Shown here piece by piece: positions 16,304 through 25,486 of a stretch of 64,000 bases of DNA. Where the stretch lies: assembly GCF_001685025.1 (NCBI RefSeq), contig NZ_MAYU01000023.1, positions 62,001 to 126,000 on the forward strand. The letters run 5' to 3'. Numbering within the stretch: the stretch's first letter is position 1; each line of letters begins with the position of its first letter. Under the pieces are notes generated by a model. The model saw only the letters and a program-made list of their open reading frames with translations, was not told the DNA's origin and ran no database searches. A program made the translations under genes and the position numbers. The DNA comes from Bacillus sp. FJAT-27225. GTDB taxonomy: Bacteria > Bacillota > Bacilli > Bacillales > Cytobacillaceae.

Positions 16304-16334
16304 GAGGGGTGGATGCCCAGCACCCACCCATCTC
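16304..16334 (-). terminator. Terminator of the beta-helix protein gene
   Basis: GGGTGGATG and CACCCACCC (one mismatch) form a hairpin 12 bases past the stop at 16345. A pyrimidine-rich tail follows on the minus strand. Confidence 0.5.
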
Positions 16335-16344
16335 CCAAGATAGA

Positions 16345-17934
16345 TTAGCCTCTTTTTCTGTCTGGAGTGTGCCTCTCGCCAAGTGCAAGCACTTTTCCAA
16401 CGCGTGCCTGCTTGACCCCTTTTCCAATCTGGACGGCCTGCCGTGCTGAATCCCGCACTGTTAAATTTCGGACTGCAACCCAATCTGCACAGTTGTCACC
16501 GCCAAACACTTTGACATCAGCTCCGGCAGTACGGAAGTTGCTAACCGAAATATTATCGAAGACGACATTTCGGGATCTGTACTGAATCGCCATTACTGGT
16601 TCCCTACCGTAATCATAATCAGGGTCACCGATTGCAGTGAAATGGTTTATCACTACATTTCGATATGCGGAAACTACGAGTGCCCGCGGTTTTGAACCGA
16701 CATATAACTCTGAATAAACAGGTGCTACCGAAATAAGGTTTGTTGCCTGTATATCAAAGGCTGTTCTTGATACGGGGTCGGTACTTTTATGATGGCCGAT
16801 ATGGCGGAAATTAAAGGAACGGTTATCATTGATCGATAAGTGGCCGATAATATGGACGTTTGATGCAGCGGAGGAATTATGGTGCGCTTTAATTTCTACT
16901 CCCCCGAAACAGCGTGTTGATGAATTGTTGACGAGCCATACGTTTCTCGAACCATCGTCTGCTTCAAAACCGTTCGAATTTGAAAACCCTTTTTTATGCG
17001 ACCGCCCGCTTGGATCACACATATGGCAGTTGGAAATCAGGATATTGTCACTATGGTGGGTCGTGACCCCATCATCTCCAAAGCCATAACCGTTCAAGCC
17101 ATCAAGCCAAATATAGTTGCTTCCGCCCCGTGCCCGGTAACCGTCGCCTGAATAATTGTAAATGGTTGACGAAACATCAAAACAATGAAGGCCAGGGTTG
17201 ATTGCCTCTACATCTTTTACCCAGCCAAACGTTACATTTGCAAACAGCAGGCAGCTGGACAGGTTATTGCCTGCGGCTGTTTTTGGAACATTGCCCAGCC
17301 TTTCAACATTCCAGTCAAGGGTCATTCCTTTTACAAGGATATTGCGATTCCCTTTCCAGTGAGACAAGTTCGTTACAAGTTGGGATGATTTAGCGGCCTT
17401 ATCATGAAGCCTAAGGATGGTTTTACCTTTTCCTTCGCCAATTAAGCATGTCCAGGATGGCAGGCGGATTTCCTTTGTCATAAAGGTGCCTTCTGGAATA
17501 CGGACGATCACCCGCCCGCTGCCAATTGCCTTTTTGAAGGCTTCTGTGTCATCTGTAAGACCGTCACCTACTGCACCGAAGTCCTTGACATTCACTTCAT
17601 TCGCAGCTACGGACAGCAGGTGTGCGTATTCCTCATCCAGGATCGGTTTCCAGGAAGGATACACATTTCCAAGTGCATCGACCTGGGTGGATGATTCCTG
17701 CAAGTTTCGTCTCGATCTTTTTGCCAAAAAGAAGGAAGGCATTCTATGAAAGATTTGCCAAAGGCTAGAGGATATTGATTTTTTTCTGACAATGTCCCTT
17801 CCGCCTTTGTTCAAATTTTGAAAAAGGTATTCGGTATGGGCGACAGCCTCCTGAATATCAGGTTTGCCCGCCGATATCTTGTCAATTAATTGTTTATTTT
17901 TTCGAGGGTCATGGTATTTATCTAGATAAAGCAA
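16345..17934 (-). CDS. Right-handed beta-helix protein (pectate-lyase-3 superfamily)
   Basis: 529 residues. Residues about 110-200 (VNVKDFGAVGDGLTDDTEAFKKAI... RIPEGTFMTKEIRLPSWTCLIGEGKGKTIL) are the classic opening of the Pectate_lyase_3/GH28-like fold. Repeated beta-helix coils follow to about residue 520, with N-rich turns (NILISNCHMCDPSGRSHKKGF). There is no signal peptide at the N-terminus, so it is either cytoplasmic or released in another way; phage tail-spikes and spore-associated proteins share this fold. A polysaccharide substrate is likely but not known. The start is TTG at 17934 behind AGGAGGTGG. It is flanked by unrelated genes. Confidence 0.75.
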   Translation of the reverse strand: MLYLDKYHDPRKNKQLIDKISAGKPDIQEAVAHTEYLFQNLNKGGRDIVRKKSISSSLWQIFHRMPSFFLAKRSRRNLQESSTQVDALGNVYPSWKPILDEEYAHLLSVAANEVNVKDFGAVGDGLTDDTEAFKKAIGSGRVIVRIPEGTFMTKEIRLPSWTCLIGEGKGKTILRLHDKAAKSSQLVTNLSHWKGNRNILVKGMTLDWNVERLGNVPKTAAGNNLSSCLLFANVTFGWVKDVEAINPGLHCFDVSSTIYNYSGDGYRARGGSNYIWLDGLNGYGFGDDGVTTHHSDNILISNCHMCDPSGRSHKKGFSNSNGFEADDGSRNVWLVNNSSTRCFGGVEIKAHHNSSAASNVHIIGHLSINDNRSFNFRHIGHHKSTDPVSRTAFDIQATNLISVAPVYSELYVGSKPRALVVSAYRNVVINHFTAIGDPDYDYGREPVMAIQYRSRNVVFDNISVSNFRTAGADVKVFGGDNCADWVAVRNLTVRDSARQAVQIGKGVKQARVGKVLALGERHTPDRKRG

Positions 17935-18009
17935 CCTTCCACCTCCTCCTGAAGAGTTTCCACCTCTATTATTCCCCGTCTGAAGGTTGGTAATCTTTTA
18001 AATACATGC

Positions 18010-18040
18010 AGCCCGGGCTTAGAAAAAGAAGGCCCGGGCG
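18010..18040 (-). terminator. Hairpin after the coiled-coil protein gene
   Basis: GCCCGGGCT and GGCCCGGGC, immediately downstream of the stop at 18047; the U tract is poor. Confidence 0.5.
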
Positions 18041-18046
18041 AAATGT

Positions 18047-18400
18047 TTAAAATTCCCCATCAAATGGGGTGAACGGGATGTTGAACCTGTTCTCAAGGGC
18101 GCGGAGACGCTGATTAACGCGCTGAAGCCTGCGCTGGGTTCGGTCAAGCTGATTATTAAGCCTGGTGATTTCTCTGGATTGGCGAGTGTTTTCCTGTTCA
18201 ATTAATGATGTCCGTCTTTCCAGTTGAGCAATTCTTCTCTCAAGCTCTTGGGGGCGCTGGCGGTCAGGATCGTCTTGCTGGGTTTCAAACTGCATAAATT
18301 CCTGTGGCTGCTGAATAAATTGGTCATATTGATAGAAAGGCTGTGTTGCAAAGTCAGGTTGTTGGGGGACAAACTGTGGAACGTAACCATAAGGGTACAT
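18047..18400 (-). CDS. Small Q/P/Y-rich coiled-coil protein, spore-coat-like
   Basis: 117 residues with two parts. Residues 1-50 are rich in Tyr, Pro, Gln and Phe (MYPYGYVPQFVPQQPDF...), like many spore-coat or coat-associated proteins of Bacillus. Residues 52-105 form one long heptad coiled coil (ELERRIAQLERRTSLIEQE...), ending NRFNIPFTPFDGEF. It has no signal peptide and no cysteines. I do not recognise the family, and the coat link is only from composition. ATG 18400 is preceded by AAAGGAG. Confidence 0.6.
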   Translation of the reverse strand: MYPYGYVPQFVPQQPDFATQPFYQYDQFIQQPQEFMQFETQQDDPDRQRPQELERRIAQLERRTSLIEQENTRQSREITRLNNQLDRTQRRLQRVNQRLRALENRFNIPFTPFDGEF

Positions 18401-18711
18401 AGGGCATTTCTCCTTTGTTTGTAATGGGCAAAGTCCCTATACACTATGCCGGATGGCCGCTCTTGGCACGGCATTTGCCTATTCTTTTTCCAATACGGAA
18501 TATCAAGGCGGTCGTGGCATGGTTGCCAATAAACTGCCCTATATCTTTGCCCCGATATGGTACGGGCAAAAAGGCTTATCTATTTTCGTACTTCTATTGG
18601 GTAGAAAAGGGTACTCCTTTTAAGACTCTGGTAGAATAGGATTGAAGAGTACAAAAGTAGTTAATGAATAATTCAGTACCAAATAAAAACGCACGTATTC
18701 AGGGGGCTGCT
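18401..18711. other. Intergenic region between divergent genes, no gene seen
   Basis: About 310 bases separate the coiled-coil gene and the large TPR gene. I saw no open frame with a start signal and no strong hairpin. It must hold both promoters; I could not place them with confidence. Confidence 0.4.
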
Positions 18712-21429
18712 ATGAATCTTGAAAAAATGCTGATTGAAAAGACGTACTATGAGAGTTTAATGGAAGGACAGGACGGCTATCCTGCAGCCGTTCTGGCGGA
18801 AGCGTATCATGCCGCAGTACAGAAGGGGGACGCGGGGCTTCAGGAAATCCGCTTTGCCCAAGGTGAGGTGTATTTTGGATTCCGTGACTATGAATCTGCC
18901 ATATATAAATGGCAAGGTATAGAAGGTTCGCTAGTACAATGGGCCATCAAAAATACAGGTGATGCCTATTACGAGCTTGGCGAGCTTGCTAAAGCAGAGG
19001 ATCTTTACAAATCAGTTAGCTCCGAGAATCTTTCTTTGAGGGCAGAAGTGGCCCTGCAGCTTTTCTCTCTCTATATAGAAAGAGGGAAAGAAGACTCTGC
19101 ATCCCAAACCATCAAAGGCTTAATTGCGGAAAACCCGGGCTATCCGGATGCATCTGTTCTGGCCCGAAAGTTTTTTGAGGGAAGGAAGGATTGGGTAAGC
19201 GCTACGGAGCTTGCCGCGAATGAAACAGTAAGGACAAAAGATGGGGAATGGGCCGACATCCTTATTTCCTACGTTGAGCAAGGGGTAACCGTAAACCGTG
19301 AACCATCCTATTTCAATCAAGTATTGAAAGCTCTTTATGAAGTTGATAAGGAACGATTTGGTAAACTTGCGGCCGCGCTTTGGAACAGCTACAAGGAGCA
19401 AACAGGGTATTTTGCGTGGATCTCCAACTGGAACGCGCTGCTTGGAGAATTAAGAGATGTGCCTTCAGGTATTTGGCCTGAATTATCGGCCTTATACAAA
19501 GAGGCTTATCTTGATTTCACAACTTCCGGAAACTATTCAATTTTATCTTTGTCATCCATCATGCCGCCGCTTTTAACGAACTGGCTTATGATTGCGGACG
19601 AAGCGACGCTAAGTCTTGCTGCTTCAGCATTGCTGGCTTGGAGTGGCAAATTTCCGGCAGGCATCTCCGGGAGTTCAATTGAAGCGGCCGAGCTTGCCCT
19701 GACAAACTCCAAACGCTCTGAGAATGATTTTGTTGAAGGCCTCGCCCTTCTCTCCGAAATAGCCTCATGGACAGAAATGAGAGGATTACAGATTGGTCCA
19801 AGGCTTGAATGGATTGCAGAGGAGCTTGCCAATTTCAGGACAAGACATATCGTGACTGCCGGTATGAAAGGAAGTGGAAAGGCTTGGGCTCTTCGCCTAA
19901 TACTGGGGGATGCTTATCCGGAGGAAACTGAAGCCTCTCGGAATGCTCTTGCTTTTCAGTATCAGGATGAAGCAGCCATTGGCCTTGTAACGGATAAGGA
20001 AATCGTTGTAACGGAGGAACTGGAAAGGATACAGGAAGAGGATCTGGAAAACGGAATATTTACATTCTCCCTTCCTATCCCATTCCTTCGGGATGCTGGT
20101 TTGTCGCTCATTGACCTTCCTGAGTTTGAGGAGGAATCAATCGGACAGGAAGACCTGAGCTATATTCATTTGGCAGACAGCCTGTTCTTTGCAGTTAATT
20201 CTGCTTTGCCACTGACAACTCATGAACAAGTTGTGATTTCCCGTATTCGTGAACTTGTGCCGGGACTTCCAATTCACTTCTTGCTCACACAGCAGGGCGA
20301 GCCAGACCCAAATGAATTTGAGCAGGCGGCTATCATGCTGAAGAGTGTTTTCCCTGAATCGGAAGTCATTAAAGCGGGTCCTATGCCGAACAAAGAAAGA
20401 CTCTTTGAGAGCATTGTCAAAGCGGCAGTCATTGGTACGCCCGAACGAAGCATTATTGGCAGCCGCACAGATAAATTGCTCCTTTTGATCAGGAAGACGC
20501 TTGACCATCTTCTGCTGCAGCGGATGGAGCAGGAGAAGGGAATTCACGATACGATTGAAAATCGTGAGCAGATGGCGGCCAAGCTGACAGGCGCCATGAA
20601 TCAACTGGATGATATAGAGGTGGAACGGATAGAAAAGGTTCAAAAGTCCTATCGGGAAATACTTGATGAAGCAAGAGCAGAGGCAATGGCAGACATTCCT
20701 GCTTTGCTGAGGGAGACATCCGACTTCCTGAAGGAAACAAGCGACTTCCGTACCATCCATCTCGATATGAATGATGAGATGAACAGAAGGCTGAATACCT
20801 ATTTAAATGAAAAGCTTCTGCCAAAACTGAAAGCCTCACTTGCTGAATGGATTGAAGAGACTGGCAGGGAATTGTCTACAATCCAGGAGTTTCTCGATGA
20901 AATGGCTGAAAGTTTCAATTCCCTTTACGGTAAAAATTGGATTCAGCTTGATTGTGATTTCAGGGTCCTTGAGGACTGGAAGCGTGATATTGACCGGTTG
21001 ACGAACCGTTATCAATTGGAAAAAGTAAATGTCCTGTTGCGCCGTACCCCATCCCAGATTCTTTTGAAGGGAGCGGGCAAGCTGCTCGGGGCACTTCCCC
21101 AAAACAATGCCATGCTGTATAACAGGTATAAGTCCTTTGTTGAAGGCGAGGATTATTCCGATACTGTAAAAATTGTAAATAGCCGGTTTTTCCTGCAATT
21201 TGACGTGTTTGAAAATGCGATTGCCCATGATATCTCTATATTCTTTAAGAATCCGCGTGAGGTATTGGCTGAAACTCTCGCTGATACGGAAGTGAAATTG
21301 GCGGAAACAAGGGAACGCGCAGCAGACATGAAGAAAAATCCTGAAAAGTTCCACGATCCAATGTCACTGTTCACGATTAGGCTAAGACAACTTGAATGGC
21401 TTGAAATGACAGGAAAGAATCTAGTTTAA
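18712..21429 (+). CDS. Large TPR protein with a degenerate GTPase-like domain
   Basis: 905 residues. Residues about 1-190 hold TPR-like helical repeats (EIRFAQGEVYFGFRDYESAIYKW, NTGDAYYELGELAKAEDLY). The middle (about 370-560) looks like a dynamin/GTPase core whose motifs are eroded. The P-loop is GMKGSGKAW at 384-392, with Ala where Ser/Thr binds Mg. The DxxG site is DLPE at 468-471, and TQQGE replaces N/TKxD at 526-530. The C-terminal 300 residues are helical and stalk-like, with long coiled segments. There is no membrane helix. It may be a pseudo-GTPase related to dynamin-like proteins. ATG 18712 was chosen for the AGGGGG site; an ATG 16 codons upstream has none. A terminator follows. Confidence 0.65.
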   Translation: MNLEKMLIEKTYYESLMEGQDGYPAAVLAEAYHAAVQKGDAGLQEIRFAQGEVYFGFRDYESAIYKWQGIEGSLVQWAIKNTGDAYYELGELAKAEDLYKSVSSENLSLRAEVALQLFSLYIERGKEDSASQTIKGLIAENPGYPDASVLARKFFEGRKDWVSATELAANETVRTKDGEWADILISYVEQGVTVNREPSYFNQVLKALYEVDKERFGKLAAALWNSYKEQTGYFAWISNWNALLGELRDVPSGIWPELSALYKEAYLDFTTSGNYSILSLSSIMPPLLTNWLMIADEATLSLAASALLAWSGKFPAGISGSSIEAAELALTNSKRSENDFVEGLALLSEIASWTEMRGLQIGPRLEWIAEELANFRTRHIVTAGMKGSGKAWALRLILGDAYPEETEASRNALAFQYQDEAAIGLVTDKEIVVTEELERIQEEDLENGIFTFSLPIPFLRDAGLSLIDLPEFEEESIGQEDLSYIHLADSLFFAVNSALPLTTHEQVVISRIRELVPGLPIHFLLTQQGEPDPNEFEQAAIMLKSVFPESEVIKAGPMPNKERLFESIVKAAVIGTPERSIIGSRTDKLLLLIRKTLDHLLLQRMEQEKGIHDTIENREQMAAKLTGAMNQLDDIEVERIEKVQKSYREILDEARAEAMADIPALLRETSDFLKETSDFRTIHLDMNDEMNRRLNTYLNEKLLPKLKASLAEWIEETGRELSTIQEFLDEMAESFNSLYGKNWIQLDCDFRVLEDWKRDIDRLTNRYQLEKVNVLLRRTPSQILLKGAGKLLGALPQNNAMLYNRYKSFVEGEDYSDTVKIVNSRFFLQFDVFENAIAHDISIFFKNPREVLAETLADTEVKLAETRERAADMKKNPEKFHDPMSLFTIRLRQLEWLEMTGKNLV

Positions 21430-21433
21430 TTCT

Positions 21434-21470
21434 GCATTCCCTCCGGATATCCGGGGGGATGCTTTTTTTT
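21434..21470 (+). terminator. Terminator of the TPR/GTPase-like gene
   Basis: GCATTCCCTCCGG and TCCGGGGGGATGC (G-U pairs), followed by T8. Confidence 0.8.
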
Positions 21471-21568
21471 GAAAAAGGGTATATAGTGTTATCATCTGAG
21501 AATGGAAATGTCTGTTTCATTTCTTTCTCCGGAAAAAATATGTCATATCAAATGCAAGAGGGTTTTCT

Positions 21569-22924
21569 ATGAAAACGAAATTCGACCAAGTAACCGCCAG
21601 GCTCACATCTGTCCAAATTATTGTCCTTTACTATTTGACGGCAATTATTATTTCGACCTTTTTACTGATGATGCCGATTACGTTGAAGGAGTCTGCAGAG
21701 CTTTCTTTCATTGATGCTCTTTTTACAGCAGTCAGTGCTGTCAGTGTCACTGGACTGGCAACAGTGCCAATTCATGAAGTATTAAGTTATCCTGGTACAT
21801 TTATCCTTGCACTCATCTTGCAAATAGGTGGAGTTGGGGTGATGACACTCGGAACCTTTATTTGGCTAATTCTCGGTAAAAAAATTGGCTTGAGGGAACG
21901 GATGCTCATCATGACTGACCAGAACCAATCTGCACTTTCCGGGATTGTGTATCTGATGCGGGAGATCGGGCTTTTAATCATTGTTATTGAAATCATAGGT
22001 GCATTTGTGCTAGGGATCCACTTTTTAGATTATTTCCCTACATGGCAGGAAGCGTTCAGGCAGGGCTTCTTTGCATCTGTCAGCGCGACAACAAACGCAG
22101 GATTTGATATTACCGGGCAATCTTTGATTCCGTTTGCGAATGATTATTTTGTCCAGACCGTCAATATGCTGTTAATTGTTGTTGGGGCTATAGGGTTTCC
22201 TGTCTTGCTTGAGTTCAGGGAGTATCTGACCTATAAAGGCAAATACCCATTCCGATTTACGCTATTTACAAAAATCGCTGTTTCAACGTTTGCTGCATTG
22301 CTTGTTTTCGGTACATTGTTAATCTATCTGTTTGAATATAACCATCTCTTTAAAAGCATGACCTGGCATGAGTCGTTCTTTTATTCCGCCTTCCATTCAT
22401 CAACGACAAGAAGTGCGGGCCTGGCGACCATTGATATTAATGAGTTTTCACATCCGACCCACTTGCTTCTCTGCCTGCTTATGTTTATTGGTGCTTCTCC
22501 AAGCAGTACCGGCGGGGGGATTCGGACAACTACCTTTGCAATTGCGATTTTAGCAATTATTTCGTATGCAAAAGGCCACACAAATATCAAAGTTTTCAAG
22601 CGGGAAATCATGCCTGAAGACGTCGTAAAGTCATTTATTATCATTATGACAGCTTTCCTGATTTGTGGATTCTCGATTATTTTGCTCTCATTTATAGAGC
22701 CGGCTTTTAGTTTAATGCAAATTGTGTTTGAGGTGTCCTCGGCTTTCGGGACGACAGGGCTATCGCTTGGAATTACACCTGAGCTGAGTACAGCTGGGAA
22801 ATGGATTATTATGATTCTTATGTTTATTGGGCGGATTGGAATCTTTTCGTTCCTGTTCATCGTGAGGGGAAAACCGAAAAAAGAGAAATTCCATTATGCG
22901 AAGGAACGGATTATTATCGGGTAA
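21569..22924 (+). CDS. ktrD: TrkH/KtrB-family potassium channel subunit, KtrD-like
   Basis: 451 residues with the four M1-P-M2 repeats of Ktr/Trk channels. The selectivity-filter loops are visible: VSVTGLATV, SATTNAGFD, STTRSAGLAT and GTTGLSLG. The gating loop in the third M2 (MFIGASPSSTGGGIRT) is present. The protein moves K+ (with Na+) through the membrane and normally sits on a ring of KtrA/KtrC subunits. No ktrA/C gene is adjacent, which fits the stand-alone KtrD rather than the KtrAB operon. ATG 21569 follows CAAGAGGG. A shared terminator separates it from the convergent channel gene. Confidence 0.85.
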   Translation: MKTKFDQVTARLTSVQIIVLYYLTAIIISTFLLMMPITLKESAELSFIDALFTAVSAVSVTGLATVPIHEVLSYPGTFILALILQIGGVGVMTLGTFIWLILGKKIGLRERMLIMTDQNQSALSGIVYLMREIGLLIIVIEIIGAFVLGIHFLDYFPTWQEAFRQGFFASVSATTNAGFDITGQSLIPFANDYFVQTVNMLLIVVGAIGFPVLLEFREYLTYKGKYPFRFTLFTKIAVSTFAALLVFGTLLIYLFEYNHLFKSMTWHESFFYSAFHSSTTRSAGLATIDINEFSHPTHLLLCLLMFIGASPSSTGGGIRTTTFAIAILAIISYAKGHTNIKVFKREIMPEDVVKSFIIIMTAFLICGFSIILLSFIEPAFSLMQIVFEVSSAFGTTGLSLGITPELSTAGKWIIMILMFIGRIGIFSFLFIVRGKPKKEKFHYAKERIIIG

Positions 22925-22925
22925 C

Positions 22926-22967
22926 TAAAAATAGGCAGGGCCTTTGTGGCTCCTGCCTATTTTTCTT
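22926..22967. terminator. Bidirectional terminator
   Basis: AAAATAGGCAGG and CCTGCCTATTTT around a GCC...GGC core, between convergent genes; its right half overlaps the end of the FNT gene. Confidence 0.8.
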
Positions 22968-23754
22968 CTTCTTCATATTCTGAGATGAACGGTTTGTTTA
23001 CGTAATAATACATCCCGGCCATAAAAACGGCTCCGCCAATTAAGTTTCCAATTGTGACTGGAACTAGGTTATGGATGACCCCATCCCAGGAAATCGTGCC
23101 AGGATGATTCAGAACTAGTGCAATCGCGAACGTACACATATTGGCAATGCTATGTTCGTAGCCGGAAATGAAGAAGCAAAAGACAAACAGCATCATCGTA
23201 AATAATTTCGGGCCATCACCTTTTAAAGTAGTCGGAATGAAAAAAGCAAGACAAACCAGCCAGTTACAAAGAATAGCCCGAAAAAACAATTCGTCGGTTG
23301 GAACGTGCATCTTTTTCTCAACAACGTCCAGCAAATATTGATTAACTGAAGACTCGGCAAACAGGCCGGTTGACCAAATTAGGAACGCGAAGGAAACGGC
23401 TCCCAGTATATTGCCCGCATAACTGAAAATCCAGAGCTTGATTACGTCCAACCAGGCCATCCTACTCCGAAGGGCTGCATACGTATAATAAAAGGTATTG
23501 CCAGTAAATAAGTCTCCACCGCCATAGGCGATCAAAATAATCGCAGATCCGAACGTAATCGCAGCCATTGGGTAAGTAAGCGGTGAGTGCTCCATGTAGA
23601 AGTAATTCCCTGTTTTAAAGGCAACAATAACGCCAAACCCAATAAACATGCTGGCGAGCATGGCTCGAAGTATGTAACGTATTATACTCTGCTTATAGAT
23701 TTTAAGCTTTTTCAGTGCAAGGTTTTCAATTTCAATTAGAGATTTAACTTCCAA
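22957..23754 (-). CDS. Formate/nitrite transporter family channel (FNT)
   Basis: 265 residues with six helices in the FNT (FocA/NirC/YwcJ) pattern. The family marks are RAMLASMFIGFGV, the omega-loop-like LIAYGGGDLFTGN, and LCNWLVCLAFFIPTTLKG in the middle. A second repeat carries ISGYEHSIANM, with the central histidine of the FNT pore. It forms pentameric pores for small monovalent acids: formate, nitrite or lactate. Given narK close by and a nitrate-reductase-like cluster in the same window, nitrite export is an attractive guess. The start is TTG 23754, which has GGGAGG seven bases upstream; the open frame runs 22 codons further without support. Confidence 0.85.
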   Translation of the reverse strand: MEVKSLIEIENLALKKLKIYKQSIIRYILRAMLASMFIGFGVIVAFKTGNYFYMEHSPLTYPMAAITFGSAIILIAYGGGDLFTGNTFYYTYAALRSRMAWLDVIKLWIFSYAGNILGAVSFAFLIWSTGLFAESSVNQYLLDVVEKKMHVPTDELFFRAILCNWLVCLAFFIPTTLKGDGPKLFTMMLFVFCFFISGYEHSIANMCTFAIALVLNHPGTISWDGVIHNLVPVTIGNLIGGAVFMAGMYYYVNKPFISEYEEEEK

Positions 23755-23780
23755 CGTGCATCCTCCCAACTCGAATCGTT

Positions 23781-25118
23781 CTATTTTTTGCTGGGCACCA
23801 AATGATATGTATTTGGACATTTTACCCTTCCTGGTAACCGGTAAACGACATCAATATGAAAAAACCGGAGGCTTGGACTAGCGCCTCCGGTTTCTTTAAT
23901 GTGCATTCTTGTTGGAATATATCTTATTCTTCTTGTAACGGCAAGCAAGGCGAAACCGCTTAAAAGGAGCAGGATGCTCGTAACGAGGAACACCGATGGA
24001 AAGCCATAGCTGCCTGCCAGAACTCCGCCAAGGACCGGGCCAATGATGTTGCCAAGAAAACGCAAGCTTTGATTATATCCCAGCACCTCACCTTGAATAG
24101 CAACAGGTGCTTCCTGCCGGATAAAAGCCATTCTGACCGGTATGATCCCTCCTATAGTAATCCCGAGGCCAAATCGGATTAGTACAAGCTGCCAGACTTC
24201 TTGAACAAACATTCCTGGGATGTACAAGATGCCACCGGCAAGCAGAAGCAGAATCAAGATTTTAATGTACCCTTTCTTGTCGGCCAATTCTCCCCATTTT
24301 CTCGCCATCATTAAATTTCCGAAGCCTGCCGCTGAAAAAGCCAAACCGGAAAAGAATGCAAGATTTTCAGGGCCGTGAATTTCGCTGACGAAAAGGGCTA
24401 GGATCGGCTGGATGCTGAATAAAGCGATCTGGATAAACATCGAGATTAAGAGGACAGTTGTTAGAGTTGGGTTGCGTAAGATTAACTGGACAACATCAAG
24501 CCGGCTGTAATTGGCCTTTTTTCCTCGCTTCATATCAACTCTGAACTCTTTCACCATTGTAATCAGCAAAACCGAAATCAGGATAATGCTTGAGGTTCCT
24601 TTAAATGTATCTGCATAGCCTATTGAATCGGCTAGAAATCCACCAATTAATGGACCGAGTAATGTCCCGGTAATGTTCCCGGTCTGCAGGGTGCCTAATA
24701 CCTTTCCTGCCATTTCCTTTGGGGTTTGGGTCGAAATAAAAGCCTGGGTGACAGGAATGCTTCCAGCGAAAAATCCCATGAATAACCGTAGCAGTAGAAG
24801 CTGCCAAACAGTAGTAACCATACCCATCAGGAAGAGGGATAACGACATCCCAAGACCAAGGAAAATCAGAATTTTTTTCCGCCCGTATTTATCGCCCAGC
24901 CTGCCAAGGATCGGCGAGAACAGGAAGGCAGTCACGAATGTAGCAGCAAAGGTTATTCCTGCCCAGCGTTGGACATACTCCTCAGAAAAGGTTCCGAAGC
25001 TTTCAATATAAAGAGAAATGAATGGCATGACCATCGTCAAGCTGCCGCCAATGAAGAAGTTGGAAAACCACATGATGGCTAAATTCCGTTTTAACATTGA
25101 TTGTTCATTCAAGCTCAT
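23781..25118 (-). CDS. Major facilitator superfamily multidrug-type exporter
   Basis: 445 residues as read, twelve helices. The MFS signature between helices 2 and 3 is LGRLGDKYGRKKILIFLG, and motif C-like GNITGTLLGPLIGG in helix 5 marks a drug:H+ antiporter. It resembles the Bacillus MFS pumps related to YitG/YfmO. The last about 30 residues (ETGGASPSLRFFHIDVV...) are suspicious. They are encoded by a perfect intrinsic terminator at 23863-23893, and a TAA in a neighbouring frame sits just before it (23898-23896). The natural protein probably ends near RMHIKE, and a frameshift has extended it. ATG 25118 has a weak site. Confidence 0.8.
   Translation of the reverse strand: MSLNEQSMLKRNLAIMWFSNFFIGGSLTMVMPFISLYIESFGTFSEEYVQRWAGITFAATFVTAFLFSPILGRLGDKYGRKKILIFLGLGMSLSLFLMGMVTTVWQLLLLRLFMGFFAGSIPVTQAFISTQTPKEMAGKVLGTLQTGNITGTLLGPLIGGFLADSIGYADTFKGTSSIILISVLLITMVKEFRVDMKRGKKANYSRLDVVQLILRNPTLTTVLLISMFIQIALFSIQPILALFVSEIHGPENLAFFSGLAFSAAGFGNLMMARKWGELADKKGYIKILILLLLAGGILYIPGMFVQEVWQLVLIRFGLGITIGGIIPVRMAFIRQEAPVAIQGEVLGYNQSLRFLGNIIGPVLGGVLAGSYGFPSVFLVTSILLLLSGFALLAVTRRIRYIPTRMHIKETGGASPSLRFFHIDVVYRLPGRVKCPNTYHLVPSKK
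23863..23893 (-). terminator. Terminator lying inside the 3' end of the MFS frame
   Basis: AAACCGGAGGC and GCCTCCGGTTT form an 11-bp stem, followed on the minus strand by U6. It overlaps the last codons of the MFS frame. Confidence 0.75.
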
Positions 25119-25186
25119 CACTCTTTCAGATCCATGCTTTTATCCCGCTTTAACGGGCTGTAAAGTCTGTTGATTGAAATTCTAGT

Positions 25187-25378
25187 TTATTTCGTTACCC
25201 TAAATATCATATCAGAATTGCCACGGGATGGAAAAAGAACGGGCTTATAACAGAGAGGGCATCTAAAAAGATCTTTTGGAAAATGACGATCGAAAGGAGT
25301 GTGTGGACAACTTATATAAGGAAATTCACAATTCAGCCACCTTGTTTTGTCCTTGAAACTCAAATTACACTTGCCCAT
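25187..25378 (-). CDS. Possible small cysteine-rich protein (63 aa)
   Basis: A frame from ATG 25378, with GGAAGGA upstream, encodes MGKCNLSFKDKTRWLNCEF, then SCPHTPFDRHFPKDLF and RCPLCYK. Four cysteines plus CPLC and two or three histidines look like a small metal-binding or disulfide-bonded domain. No family is recognised. It lies between the narK terminator and the MFS gene, in a region otherwise lacking a gene. Against it: no clear promoter, and the ribosome site is modest. Confidence 0.4.
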   Translation of the reverse strand: MGKCNLSFKDKTRWLNCEFPYISCPHTPFDRHFPKDLFRCPLCYKPVLFPSRGNSDMIFRVTK

Positions 25379-25440
25379 GTCAAGATTGTCCTTCCAAACA
25401 TGCTTAATAAAAATTAGCAAACTGGAATTGCTGCGAACGT

Positions 25441-25477
25441 AAAAAAACCCCCTCTCGACTAGAGAGGGGGTTGGTTA
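25441..25477 (-). terminator. Terminator of narK
   Basis: ACCCCCTCTC and GAGAGGGGGT with a short loop; U7 follows on the minus strand. Confidence 0.9.
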
Positions 25478-25486
25478 AAATGTATA

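Noticed and set aside
20137-21354. Long minus-strand frames inside the TPR/GTPase-like gene
   Set aside because: They lack start signals and are mirror frames of a real, coherent gene.
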